From assembly GCF_001053185.1 (NCBI RefSeq), contig NZ_CSTD01000004.1, positions 239,232 through 303,231 on the forward strand: 64,000 nucleotides of DNA. The letters run 5' to 3'. The notes beneath the pieces were generated by a model that was not told where the DNA came from, did no database searches, and saw only the letters and a list, made by a program, of their open reading frames with translations. This document shows, in pieces, positions 9,729-16,623 of this stretch. Origin of the DNA: Mycobacterium bohemicum DSM 44277 (GTDB lineage: Bacteria; Actinomycetota; Actinomycetes; Mycobacteriales; Mycobacteriaceae). The position numbers were made by a program, and so were the translations under genes. Each line of letters begins with the position of its first letter. Position 1 is the stretch's first letter.

Positions 9729-9868
9729 GTGTTGCGAAGTGTTGCGCAACACTGACCGCAACACCGCAACACCAGTACGCGTGTGGTGGTGTTGCGCCTA
9801 TAGAAGCGCAACGCAACACCACCCCTTACGCGCTGGTGCATTTGGTTTGCGCGCACGGGCCGCAACAC
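9729..9868. repeat. Cluster of eight GTGTTGCG iterons, candidate replication origin
   Basis: GTGTTGCG occurs on the plus strand at 9729, 9739 and 9789, and inverted (CGCAACAC) at 9745, 9757, 9765, 9812 and 9861: eight copies in 140 bp. Two overlap to form a 14-bp perfect palindrome (9739-9752) and two are in direct tandem (9757-9772). The block begins 17 bp after the RepA-like ATPase stop and ends just before the WhiB-like gene. Iterons beside an initiator gene are the usual layout of plasmid and satellite origins; an operator for the WhiB-like or ATPase protein is the alternative. Confidence 0.65.
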
Positions 9869-9890
9869 CGCAAAGACGGTGGGTCGTCGC

Positions 9891-10400
9891 ATGATCACCC
9901 ACCATCAACCCCGACCGCTGACGGCGACCCGTCTGGTGGGTGTGACGCAACTGACCGCCGTTGTCGGCGACATCCCACCTCTGCCGGGCGCGGCCTGCAA
10001 GGGTCAGCCCACACTGTTCGACCTCGAGCCCGGTGCCGACACAGCGGCGATCGAAGCGGCAGCCGCAGTATGCCGGTCCTGCCCGGCACTTCAGGCCTGC
10101 GCTGAGTGGGTGGCATCGACACCGCCGCGGCGGCGACCGTCCGGCGTCGTCGCCGGGCAACTGCTGCCGGCACCGGAACCCCCACCGGAGCCGGACACCA
10201 CCACCGCGACCGGTCGCGCCACGGTGTTCCTGACCGAACGCCTGCACGACGGCCCGCGGCTGGTCGCCGATCTCATCACCGAGGCGGCCGCGGTCGGCCT
10301 GACACGCGGACATCTCGGTGAAGCCGCCAGGCGGCTCCGCGTGACCCGCACACGCAGTCAACACCGCAAATTCACGTGGGCGCTGTCCACACCCGCATAA
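9891..10400 (+). CDS. WhiB-like iron-sulfur regulator with C-terminal helix-turn-helix
   Basis: 169 residues from the ATG at 9891 (GACGGTGGG upstream; a GTG at 9879 would add four). The four WhiB cysteines are present: one in AACKGQPT, then after 24 residues CRSCPALQAC (CxxC, five residues, C), followed by AEWV and a GVVAGQ turn in place of GVWGG, so a [4Fe-4S] cluster is expected. After a proline-rich linker the C-terminus (about 105-165) has a winged-helix-like segment (RLVADLITEAAAVGL, GHLGEAARRLRVTRTR) not found in chromosomal WhiB proteins. It is likely the transcriptional switch of the element, sitting between the replication and capsid modules. Confidence 0.8.
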   Translation: MITHHQPRPLTATRLVGVTQLTAVVGDIPPLPGAACKGQPTLFDLEPGADTAAIEAAAAVCRSCPALQACAEWVASTPPRRRPSGVVAGQLLPAPEPPPEPDTTTATGRATVFLTERLHDGPRLVADLITEAAAVGLTRGHLGEAARRLRVTRTRSQHRKFTWALSTPA

Positions 10401-10422
10401 GGAAAACCGAAAGGAATCACCC

Positions 10423-10716
10423 ATGACTGGTCGCCGTATCGAATTCGAGCCCGATCGCGACATCAGCGAGCTGGCCGCGGTCATCGCCGACGCGCGACGG
10501 CATCGCGCACCGAAAGACGCGGTGCCGCGGGCAACCCCGGCTGAAGAGCTGCCGCCGTTGCCGGTCGGACCGGCGCCGGTAGTACACACCGAGGTCATCA
10601 CCGACCGCGAGACCGGCATGCCGGTCGCCGTCGATCAGTTCACCAACACCGACTGGATCGCACCAGCCATAACCCCTGACACCCTCCGCACGAGAATGGA
10701 AACCACCAATGACTGA
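10423..10716 (+). CDS. Small hypothetical protein of the capsid operon
   Basis: 97 residues, MTGRRIEFEPDRDISE at the start, with a proline-rich middle (EELPPLPVGPAPVV) and an acidic-polar end. No recognisable domain. A GAAAGGAA Shine-Dalgarno lies 6 bases before the ATG, and its last 8 bases overlap the start of the next gene, so it is co-translated with the scaffold-like protein. A small head-associated or regulatory protein is plausible from position only. Confidence 0.65.
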   Translation: MTGRRIEFEPDRDISELAAVIADARRHRAPKDAVPRATPAEELPPLPVGPAPVVHTEVITDRETGMPVAVDQFTNTDWIAPAITPDTLRTRMETTND

Positions 10717-11194
10717 CACCGACACCACCGAAAACGACGCCCAGATCGACGCTGGCGCACCGGAATCCGAAGGCCTAGCCGAAACCACACCGGAGACCGA
10801 AACCGACACCCACGACGAGACTGAGGCCGACGACGACAGGCCCGGCCGCCGAGAAGCCCGCTACCGCAAGCGAGCCCAGGAGGCCGAAGCGCAACGGGAT
10901 GCACTGTCGGCCACCGTCGAACGCCTGCAGCGCCGACAGGTCGAGCAGGTCATCACCGCGGCCGGTCTGAAGCCCGCGGCGGTCTTCGCCGTCGCCGAGC
11001 TCAAGGACCTCCTGGCCGAGGACGGCACGCCGGATCCGTCGAAACTCGATGCCGCAGTGCGAACCGCGCGCGATCAACTCGGAATCACCCGGCCGATCGT
11101 CCAGCGTCAGATGGGTATGCGCTCTGGCGCATCAGGGCATCCGCAACCCAAGCGCAACGGATGGACGAAAGCGTTTTCTCCTCGCGACGAGTGA
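10709..11194 (+). CDS. Scaffold-like phage head protein
   Basis: 161 residues. An acidic, threonine-rich N-terminus (residues 1-45) is followed by a charged coiled-coil helix (YRKRAQEAEAQRDALSATVE, LQRRQVEQVI) and a mixed helical C-terminus ending in a basic tail (HPQPKRNGWTKAF). This acidic-coil-basic layout just upstream of a major capsid gene is typical of capsid scaffolding proteins, whose basic C-terminus binds capsid subunits. Identification is by architecture and position. It overlaps the preceding gene by 8 bases. Confidence 0.6.
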   Translation: MTDTDTTENDAQIDAGAPESEGLAETTPETETDTHDETEADDDRPGRREARYRKRAQEAEAQRDALSATVERLQRRQVEQVITAAGLKPAAVFAVAELKDLLAEDGTPDPSKLDAAVRTARDQLGITRPIVQRQMGMRSGASGHPQPKRNGWTKAFSPRDE

Positions 11195-11222
11195 CCCGTC
11201 ACGGATACCGGATATACTGATC

Positions 11223-11257
11223 GAGCGGGTGGGTTAAGTTGCCGCTCCCACCCGCTC
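11223..11257 (+). terminator. Strong hairpin upstream of the capsid gene
   Basis: An 11-bp perfect stem, GAGCGGGTGGG (11223-11233) and CCCACCCGCTC (11247-11257), with a 13-base loop. No U-tract follows, so it may be a processing or attenuation structure rather than a plain terminator. A TATACT motif lies just upstream (11213-11218). A second strong hairpin follows the capsid gene. Confidence 0.5.
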
Positions 11258-11368
11258 CATCAGCGCCGTATGGCGCGTCACGGCTTTCGACCCCGTACGG
11301 GGCAGCTGCGAAGTATTCCACCTGAAACTTTTCGCGATGGCTGCCGCGAACCTACGAAATGAGTCGAA

Positions 11369-12217
11369 ATGGCTACTCTCACAACCACCACCGCCGACTT
11401 CGCATGGCGGCCCGACGACGTCGTCTTCGCCCCGGAAGATGTCGTCCCCCAGGCGCTCATCCTGACGACCAGCACCATCTCCGGTGACATCGACGGCGAC
11501 CAGCCCAGCCTGCACGTGGCGTTCGTGACCGACGCCGGCCAGGACGGCACCGGCGCCGTTTACAAGGCCGAGGGCGCAGACCTGGCCGACGAGGAGCCCG
11601 GCCTCGACGAGGTCCTGGTACACACCAAGAAGCTGACCCGGCTGGCGACCATCTCTAACGAGCAGTTCCGGAAAGCGCCGACCGCGACCCAGGTCGCGAC
11701 CTCGTTCGCGCGAGACCTAGTGCGCAAGGCCGACTATGACTACCTCGGTAGCGCGTCGAACCCCACCGGCCTGCTGAACGCCTCGGGCATCACGCACGCG
11801 GCCGCGCCCGTGCACGACAGCCTCGACGCCCTGGTGGACCTGCTGGCCGAGCTCGAGGTCAAGGGCGCCAACCCGTCGGCGATCATCCTGGACCCGCTGT
11901 CGTGGGCCGCATTCCGCAAGTTCAAGGTCGCCGAGACCTACAACGAGTCGCTGCTGGGCGCCGGCACCGCCGACGCGACGCCGATGCTGCTGAGCCTGCC
12001 GGTCAAGCGCAGCCGGTTCCTGCCCGAGAACACCGGCCTGGTGGTCGACAGGAGCGCGATCGCCAGTGCCGTTGGCCCGGTCCGGGTTTCACAGTCGGAA
12101 CACGCCGCGTTCCGGTCCGACGCCACCGTGGTCAAGGCCACCTGGCGCATCGGCTGGACTCCCGTCCGCCCCGAGCGGATCGGTCAGTTCACCGTGGGCG
12201 ACATCAGCGGCAGTTAA
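11369..12217 (+). CDS. HK97-fold major capsid protein
   Basis: 282 residues with the features of short HK97-type capsid proteins: an N-terminal arm leading to VPQALILTTSTISGDIDG, the E-loop/P-domain region (LVHTKKLTRLATISNEQFRK), a spine helix with ATSFARDLVRKADYDYLG, the A-domain strand ANPSAIILDPLSWAAF, and the closing FRSDATVVKATWRIGW plus VRPERI, which is characteristic of phage capsids in actinobacteria. There is no N-terminal delta domain and no protease gene, consistent with the separate scaffold-like protein upstream. It is the only clear structural gene in the element. Confidence 0.88.
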   Translation: MATLTTTTADFAWRPDDVVFAPEDVVPQALILTTSTISGDIDGDQPSLHVAFVTDAGQDGTGAVYKAEGADLADEEPGLDEVLVHTKKLTRLATISNEQFRKAPTATQVATSFARDLVRKADYDYLGSASNPTGLLNASGITHAAAPVHDSLDALVDLLAELEVKGANPSAIILDPLSWAAFRKFKVAETYNESLLGAGTADATPMLLSLPVKRSRFLPENTGLVVDRSAIASAVGPVRVSQSEHAAFRSDATVVKATWRIGWTPVRPERIGQFTVGDISGS

Positions 12218-12273
12218 GACGGTCCTGGCGCGTCACCAACCTCGCACATTGGTGACTGCTGCCTGACCACCGT

Positions 12274-12321
12274 CGCCGTTGGGTTGCTGGTTAGTTCACC
12301 TTTCCCGGCAACCCAACGGCG
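12274..12321 (+). terminator. Strong hairpin downstream of the capsid gene
   Basis: A 14-bp perfect stem, CGCCGTTGGGTTGC (12274-12287) and GCAACCCAACGGCG (12308-12321), with a 20-base loop, 57 bp after the capsid stop and 30 bp before the HNH gene. No U-tract. Its loop begins TGGTTAGTTC, similar to the GGGTTAAGTT around the loop of the hairpin before the capsid gene, so the pair may share a function such as bounding a stable capsid mRNA. Confidence 0.5.
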
Positions 12322-12350
12322 GCACCCCACACACATGAGAGGCATCACCG

Positions 12351-12662
12351 ATGGCCTGGCAATGCAGCGGCGCCAGCCGCACCAGCACACCCGCGTGGAA
12401 GCGGCTGCGCCGTATCGCCAGGACCGCACTGCCTTACGAGTGCGCCCGATGCCGCATGGACGGCGCAGACGTCCCGCTCGAGCTCGACCACATCGTCCCG
12501 GTCGCCGAGGGCGGATGTGACGAACTGGATAACGCGATGTGGCTGTGCACTCCGTGCCACAAGATCAAGACACAGGCCGAAGCCAAACGCGGTCGCGCAC
12601 GCCAACCGCGGCGACGATCGGGTGTCCGACCAGCCCGTACCCACCCAGCGGATGTGCTCTGA
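12351..12662 (+). CDS. HNH endonuclease
   Basis: 103 residues. The HNH fold is complete: first zinc pair CARC, then LELDHIVPVAEGG with the catalytic DH, then the Asn of DELDNAMWLC and second zinc pair CTPCH, followed by KIKTQAEAKR. Small HNH proteins of this kind flank the packaging module of many phages, where they act with the large terminase; here no terminase follows, suggesting dependence on a helper's terminase or loss of that module. Confidence 0.9.
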   Translation: MAWQCSGASRTSTPAWKRLRRIARTALPYECARCRMDGADVPLELDHIVPVAEGGCDELDNAMWLCTPCHKIKTQAEAKRGRARQPRRRSGVRPARTHPADVL

Positions 12663-12997
12663 TGTTTGCTGGAGTCACGCATAGATATGCAGCCAGGCTC
12701 AGGCCTGGTGAGCACGAACACGCAGCACACCCAGGGGGGCGGCCCCTTTCCGCTGATCAGGGCGCACGGCCGGACTTAGCGCGGCGGACTGTGTGCAGAA
12801 TCCCAACTTCCGACCCGAAGGGCTGTTCGGAGATCCACGCATGTTCATGAGTGGCCATGCGTTGCACAAATTTTGCTACGGCTTCGGGCGGCTGGGTGCC
12901 CAACGGAGTTTGGCGCATTTCGGCCACGAAGTTGATTTTCGTGCCCGCGGGATGTCGGTGTCACCACGTAGCCTTCAAGGCCTGCCGAAAACGAGAA
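12663..12997. other. 335-bp stretch with no supported gene
   Basis: After the HNH stop the frames are short and lack homology I can recognise; an ATG overlapping the HNH stop opens 61 codons rich in Arg, Pro and Ala with no terminase features. This is where a terminase small-subunit gene would be expected, so the stretch may be a decayed remnant of it. The segment ends at the minus-strand terminator at 12998-13025. Confidence 0.5.
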
Positions 12998-13025
12998 GGC
13001 GGCACCACCTCGCGGTGGTGCCGCC
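12998..13025 (-). terminator. Rho-independent terminator of the small minus-strand gene
   Basis: A perfect 12-bp stem, GGCGGCACCACC and GGTGGTGCCGCC, with a 4-base loop. Read on the minus strand it is followed by CTTCTCGTTTT, a U-rich tail. It lies 15 bp past the stop of the 49-residue gene. Confidence 0.75.
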
Positions 13026-13040
13026 TCCCGGCCAGCACGG

Positions 13041-13190
13041 TTAGGCGTACTGAATGAGCTGCCAGGTCACCGCGACCCCGTTATGGGGCGGCATGCGGTT
13101 GCCCTTGGCGATGGGAGCGGTCGTGCTGGGGTAGTCCAAGGACTTCCAGACGCCGCTCACCGGACAGGTTTGACCAGTATGAGCGGTCAT
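13041..13190 (-). CDS. Small YjzC-like protein
   Basis: 49 residues beginning MTAHTGQTCPVSGVWKS and ending AVTWQLIQYA. The spacing of GQxCPxSGxW, STTAPIAKG and PPHNG recalls the small YjzC-like family found in many bacteria, of unknown function; this family call is tentative. The start is clear: AAGGAGGT lies 9 bases before the ATG at 13190, an excellent Shine-Dalgarno, so longer in-frame starts upstream are unnecessary. Opposite orientation, own ribosome site and own terminator suggest an independently expressed cargo gene. Confidence 0.7.
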   Translation of the reverse strand: MTAHTGQTCPVSGVWKSLDYPSTTAPIAKGNRMPPHNGVAVTWQLIQYA

Positions 13191-13650
13191 GAGCCTCTTA
13201 CCTCCTTCCTCGCCGTCAGTCATGAACCACCGCCCGCGACGGCGCAGTTCACAACAGCAGCAAGGTGATAAGAAGCTTTGGCAACAAGTGCCGGGTCGCA
13301 GTCGACCGGTACCGGTTCACCTGGTAGCTTGGCGGTCTACACGCCAGTAGGTTGCAAGCCTCAGGTCCAAAGCCCTTCCCGGATTTGGGCCCGGGGCCTT
13401 GCTTCTGTTAGCGCAAAGCCTACCCCTGGGGACCGACATCTCCCGGTGTACGCGCGCGTGTCACCGCAAAATGTTCCGAACACGTCATCATGCAGCGCGT
13501 CTGCCCATGGCACGACGCGACACGCTGAGAGAAACTCGACTTTATTCGTAACTGGTGGGGCAGAAGTGGAAGATGTGCATTGAACCGGCCGACACGCGGA
13601 GTAGTCGCGCATAGGTGCTGTCATCGGACTGATCTGGAAAGCTCCGGATC
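13191..13650. other. 460-bp stretch with no supported gene
   Basis: Lower in GC than the flanking genes and without a convincing coding frame on either strand. It should contain the divergent promoters of the small minus-strand gene and of the restriction operon. I see no strong inverted repeat or C-protein-like control gene here. Confidence 0.5.
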
Positions 13651-14421
13651 GTGGACGATGGAGGCGCAGCGGCCCAAGAATGGCTGCGCGAGCAGTGTGC
13701 CGAGTACGAGTTCGACCTCGCTGGTGTCTTCCGGCTCAACGGGCACCTTTCGTGGCCGATAACCGCCAGCGATGCAACTGAGCTGGCGCAAACACTCGCC
13801 GACGGTGGCCACATCCTGCCGCTGCCGCAGGAGCCCGCAGCGCTCGCCAACGTCCTCGAGGTCAGCCTGGTTGACTTCCTGTCGGAACGGGCCGACGCAG
13901 CCGACGGTGTAAGCGTCTTGCGCGGCACCGAGCGCGGCTACCCTGACCTCGAGCTGTCGGGCCCCCGCTTCGGCGGGGGCTTCCATGCCGTGGACGTCAA
14001 GGTCGCCAAGCGCAAGATCACCAAGACGGGAAAGCCGACGAATCTAACCCAAAGCCGGATCACGCTCTATACCGGCAACACCTACTTCAGGTACCCACAG
14101 CTCCACTGGCCCGGCACTTTTCGGCCCTTCAACGACTACACTTCGCACTTGGACCTCATCGGCATTTACACGCTCAACTACATCAGCCTCGCCCGGATTG
14201 AGGAACTGGAGCTTCTGGTCCATGAGCCATGGAGGATCGCCAGCAAGCAACGCTCATCCACGACCCGCGAGTACATTGGCGCAGTCCAGCACATCGACGC
14301 GCTGCGGGAGGGGCGTGGCGAGTTCAGCTCGCCTGAGGCTTTCTACGCGTTCTGGCGGAAGTACAACTTCCGGATCGGGAAGGTCGTCCAGCAGCAGCTC
14401 GACAAGCTGCTGAAGGGATAG
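13651..14421 (+). CDS. EcoRV-like type II restriction endonuclease
   Basis: 256 residues. The PD-(D/E)xK nuclease core is visible: Pro-Asp in ERGYPDLELSG, then 16 residues later VDVKVAKRK, giving PD-x16-DxK, as in the EcoRV active site (Asp74, Asp90, Lys92). Downstream stretches ITLYTGNTYF, HWPGTFRPFNDY and LLVHEPWRIASKQRS fit EcoRV-family proteins. Start is a GTG at 13651, with weak ribosome-site support. The methylase gene follows 44 bp later on the same strand, so this is a type II restriction-modification pair; the recognition site cannot be read from the sequence. Confidence 0.8.
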   Translation: MDDGGAAAQEWLREQCAEYEFDLAGVFRLNGHLSWPITASDATELAQTLADGGHILPLPQEPAALANVLEVSLVDFLSERADAADGVSVLRGTERGYPDLELSGPRFGGGFHAVDVKVAKRKITKTGKPTNLTQSRITLYTGNTYFRYPQLHWPGTFRPFNDYTSHLDLIGIYTLNYISLARIEELELLVHEPWRIASKQRSSTTREYIGAVQHIDALREGRGEFSSPEAFYAFWRKYNFRIGKVVQQQLDKLLKG

Positions 14422-14465
14422 GCCGGTTCCAGCGTGCCTAGCGCCGCCGTCATACCCCGCGTGTA

Positions 14466-15545
14466 ATGCTGACGCTCATGGCGGGCGGCAAGAAAGCGGT
14501 GGCGATCTCTCTGTTCTCCGGTGCTGGAGGACTGGACTTGGGAGCGGAGGCCGCTGGCGCGGACGTTCGTGCTGCTGTCGAGTGGGACCGCGACTCAGCC
14601 CTCACGATGGAGAAGAACTTCACCGAGCTGGCCTCGCCGGTCATCCAGAGGGACATCCTCGACACGACAACGGCGGAGATTTTGCGCGCCGCCGGCCTGC
14701 GGAAGGGCCAGCGGCCGGACCTCCTCATTGGCGGCCCTCCTTGTACACCATTCTCGAAGAGCGGCTTCTGGCTCGAGTACAAACGGGCGGGTCTTGACCC
14801 CGGCGCATCACTCCTGCAGGCGTACACGCGAGTGCTGCGCGAGGCGCGACCCAAGGCCTTCGTCTTGGAGAACGTCTATGCGCTGACGTTCAACAATAAG
14901 GCGAGCCGACCGGCCCTTGAGCGCCTCTTGCGCGAGATCGATGAGGCCGGATACCACTGCTTTCCAAAGGTTCTCAATGCGGCCGACTACGGAGTGCCGC
15001 AGCTCCGACCCCGCCTCTTCATCATCGGCGCGCCGAAGGGTAGACGGCAGCCCAAGCATCCCGATGCCACCCACGGCGGCGCGTGGGAGCGCCGCTCTAC
15101 CGGAAACGATGAACGCGCCCACGTCACAGCGGGCGAAGCGCTAGACGGGCTGGTCACAGACCCCGAGGTGGGCGAGAAAGTCGGCGGCCAGTTCGGCGGC
15201 CTTCTGCCCGACATACCGCCTGGGGGAAACTACTTGCACTACACTACGGAGCTTGGCCATCCGGAGCCAATCTTCAAGTGGCGCAGTCGATACTGGTCAT
15301 TCCTGCTGAAGCTCGACCCAGACAAGCCGTCACCCACCATCCAGGCGCAGCCCGGACCGAACGTCGGCCCGTTTCATTGGGAGAACCGGCGGCTCCGCGT
15401 CGCCGAGATCAAGCGGCTCTTCACCTTCCCCGACGAGTTCGAGCTGGTCGGATCACGCATGAGCGTCCAGTCCCAGCTCGGCAACTCCGTGCCGCCGCTG
15501 CTAGCGCGCCGGGTGGTGGAGCACGTTCTTCCGGTGCTGCGTTAG
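14466..15545 (+). CDS. DNA (cytosine-5) methyltransferase
   Basis: 359 residues with the conserved m5C-methylase motifs in order: I (ISLFSGAGGLDLG), IV with catalytic Cys (LIGGPPCTPFSKSG), VI (FVLENVYAL), VIII (VPQLRPRLFIIG), a variable target-recognition region (about 200-300), IX/X ending QLGNSVPPLLARRVV. It protects the host from the nuclease encoded just upstream. Start is ATG 14466; a second ATG four codons on (MAGGKKA) is possible. A vsr-type repair gene follows, the usual companion of m5C methylases because deaminated m5C gives T:G mismatches. Confidence 0.95.
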   Translation: MLTLMAGGKKAVAISLFSGAGGLDLGAEAAGADVRAAVEWDRDSALTMEKNFTELASPVIQRDILDTTTAEILRAAGLRKGQRPDLLIGGPPCTPFSKSGFWLEYKRAGLDPGASLLQAYTRVLREARPKAFVLENVYALTFNNKASRPALERLLREIDEAGYHCFPKVLNAADYGVPQLRPRLFIIGAPKGRRQPKHPDATHGGAWERRSTGNDERAHVTAGEALDGLVTDPEVGEKVGGQFGGLLPDIPPGGNYLHYTTELGHPEPIFKWRSRYWSFLLKLDPDKPSPTIQAQPGPNVGPFHWENRRLRVAEIKRLFTFPDEFELVGSRMSVQSQLGNSVPPLLARRVVEHVLPVLR

Positions 15546-15547
15546 CA

Positions 15548-15984
15548 GTGGTGACAGCCGGAGCGAGTGCCGCCGTCCGGAAGGTGATGCAGGCAAACCG
15601 GAGCAGAGATACTCGGCCCGAGCTGCTGTTGCGATCGGTCCTTCACAAGCGAGGCCTGCGGTACCGAGTTGCGGCCCGTCCAATCCACGGTGTTCGCCGG
15701 ACGGCCGATGTGGTTTTCACCCGAGCGAAGGTGGCCGTGTTCGTCGATGGATGCTTTTTGGCATCGCTGCCCCAGACCACTACCGTCAACCGGGTAGCAA
15801 CATCGAGTATTGGGTTGCGAAAGTCGAGCGCAACGTGCGGCGCGATGATGAGGTGGATGCGATCCTGCGCGATGCCGGCTGGACCGTGGTGCGGATCTGG
15901 GAGCACGAGAACCCAGTCACCGCGGCCGACCGGGTTGAGCGGCTGCTCCGGGCAGCGAAAAGCCCCGGCTATCGAATAGCCTGA
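15548..15984 (+). pseudogene. vsr: vsr very-short-patch repair endonuclease, broken by two frameshifts
   Basis: The conserved Vsr sequence runs through three frames. RSRDTRPELLLRSVLH, YRVAARPIHGVRRTADVVF and VAVFVDGCF read in the first frame; the essential FWHRCP continues in a second frame after a run of five T (15756-15760, one too many); DHYRQPGSNIEYW and RDAGWTVVRIWEHEN continue in a third after a run of four C. Removing one T and one C restores a full-length protein of about 140 residues. Start is GTG 15548 or 15551, a few bases after the methylase stop. Either a true pseudogene or homopolymer errors; both changes are single-base insertions in runs. Confidence 0.8.
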
Positions 15985-16289
15985 GGGGCCTCCCGTTGAA
16001 AGGCGCAGGCTAAGCCCAGCTCGTCGGCCAGGAACGCGGCCACCGCCGCGACGTCACGCAGCACCTGGGCCTCCCAGACCTGCACGTCCGCGAAGCGGAC
16101 CCCGGTGTCGTGATCAAGGATCTGGATGCGCGCCTCATGGGTCACCGTGCCGCCGTCGCAGATGTCCCGAATGATCTCGCCGAACACTTTGCCGGCCACC
16201 ACGGTGACGATCGTGCCGGACCAGCCGTCGTCGGCTGGGATGGACGCTGGGTCGGGTGAATCCTCGCGGATCACTGATAGATTCGCCAT
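15969..16289 (-). CDS. Hypothetical protein at the right end of the element
   Basis: 106 residues from ATG 16289 (GGAAAGG about 12 bases upstream; an ATG at 16325 would add 12 residues). Product MANLSVIREDSPDPAS with a beta-rich middle (SGTIVTVVAGKVFGEIIRDI, ARIQILDHDTGVRFADVQVW) and a helical end. No family recognised. It converges on vsr with a 16-bp overlap and is the last gene before attR. Confidence 0.6.
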   Translation of the reverse strand: MANLSVIREDSPDPASIPADDGWSGTIVTVVAGKVFGEIIRDICDGGTVTHEARIQILDHDTGVRFADVQVWEAQVLRDVAAVAAFLADELGLACAFQREAPQAIR

Positions 16290-16399
16290 GTCTGACGTCA
16301 ACCTTTCCGGCATTGCGTCAGTCAAAGATATTCGAGCATCCTAGCTAACCCGATGATCTGCATTTCAGCATGTCAAGCACATTGCAAATCGGCCCCTAG

Positions 16400-16421
16400 T
16401 GCGCGACTACCTGGACTGAGG
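16400..16421 (+). repeat. attR of the integrated element
   Basis: Second copy of the 22-bp attachment sequence: TGCGCGACTAC, CTG, GACTGAGG. It has the CTG leucine codon expected for an undisturbed mycobacterial sigA 3' end, so the DNA to its right (from about 16411) is the original sequence downstream of sigA. Excision between the repeats would rebuild sigA with its host 3' end. Confidence 0.85.
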
Positions 16422-16623
16422 ACCGCTTCGTCGATCCGGTTTTGCGCTCCGGTTCCCCGGAATGTGCGCTCCCGGGTGTCGCGGCGGTCTCAACGCGAGT
16501 AGCGTCCTAGGGGCGCCACAAAACGCACGCGGTTCGCCTGGTCGCATCGGGTTCACAACCGGCTTCTTCTTTCCTTCGGCCCGCTTCATTTCACTCTGTG
16601 ATACCTGATCGGGCCGCAGCCAC

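Noticed and set aside
9709..9894. 61-codon frame overlapping the ATPase stop
   Set aside because: It lies wholly over the iteron cluster, the repeats drive its composition, and no family is recognisable; the non-coding explanation is better.
11369..12217. Encapsulin rather than phage capsid
   Set aside because: HK97 fold alone is compatible, but the scaffold-like gene, integrase, HNH and att repeats around it point to a phage-derived element, and no cargo enzyme is next to it.
15751..15984. Separate start for the C-terminal part of vsr, or programmed frameshifting on the T-run
   Set aside because: A single -1 shift would give GCFFGIAAPDHY and lose the catalytic FWH motif, which is encoded in a third frame; two indels are needed.
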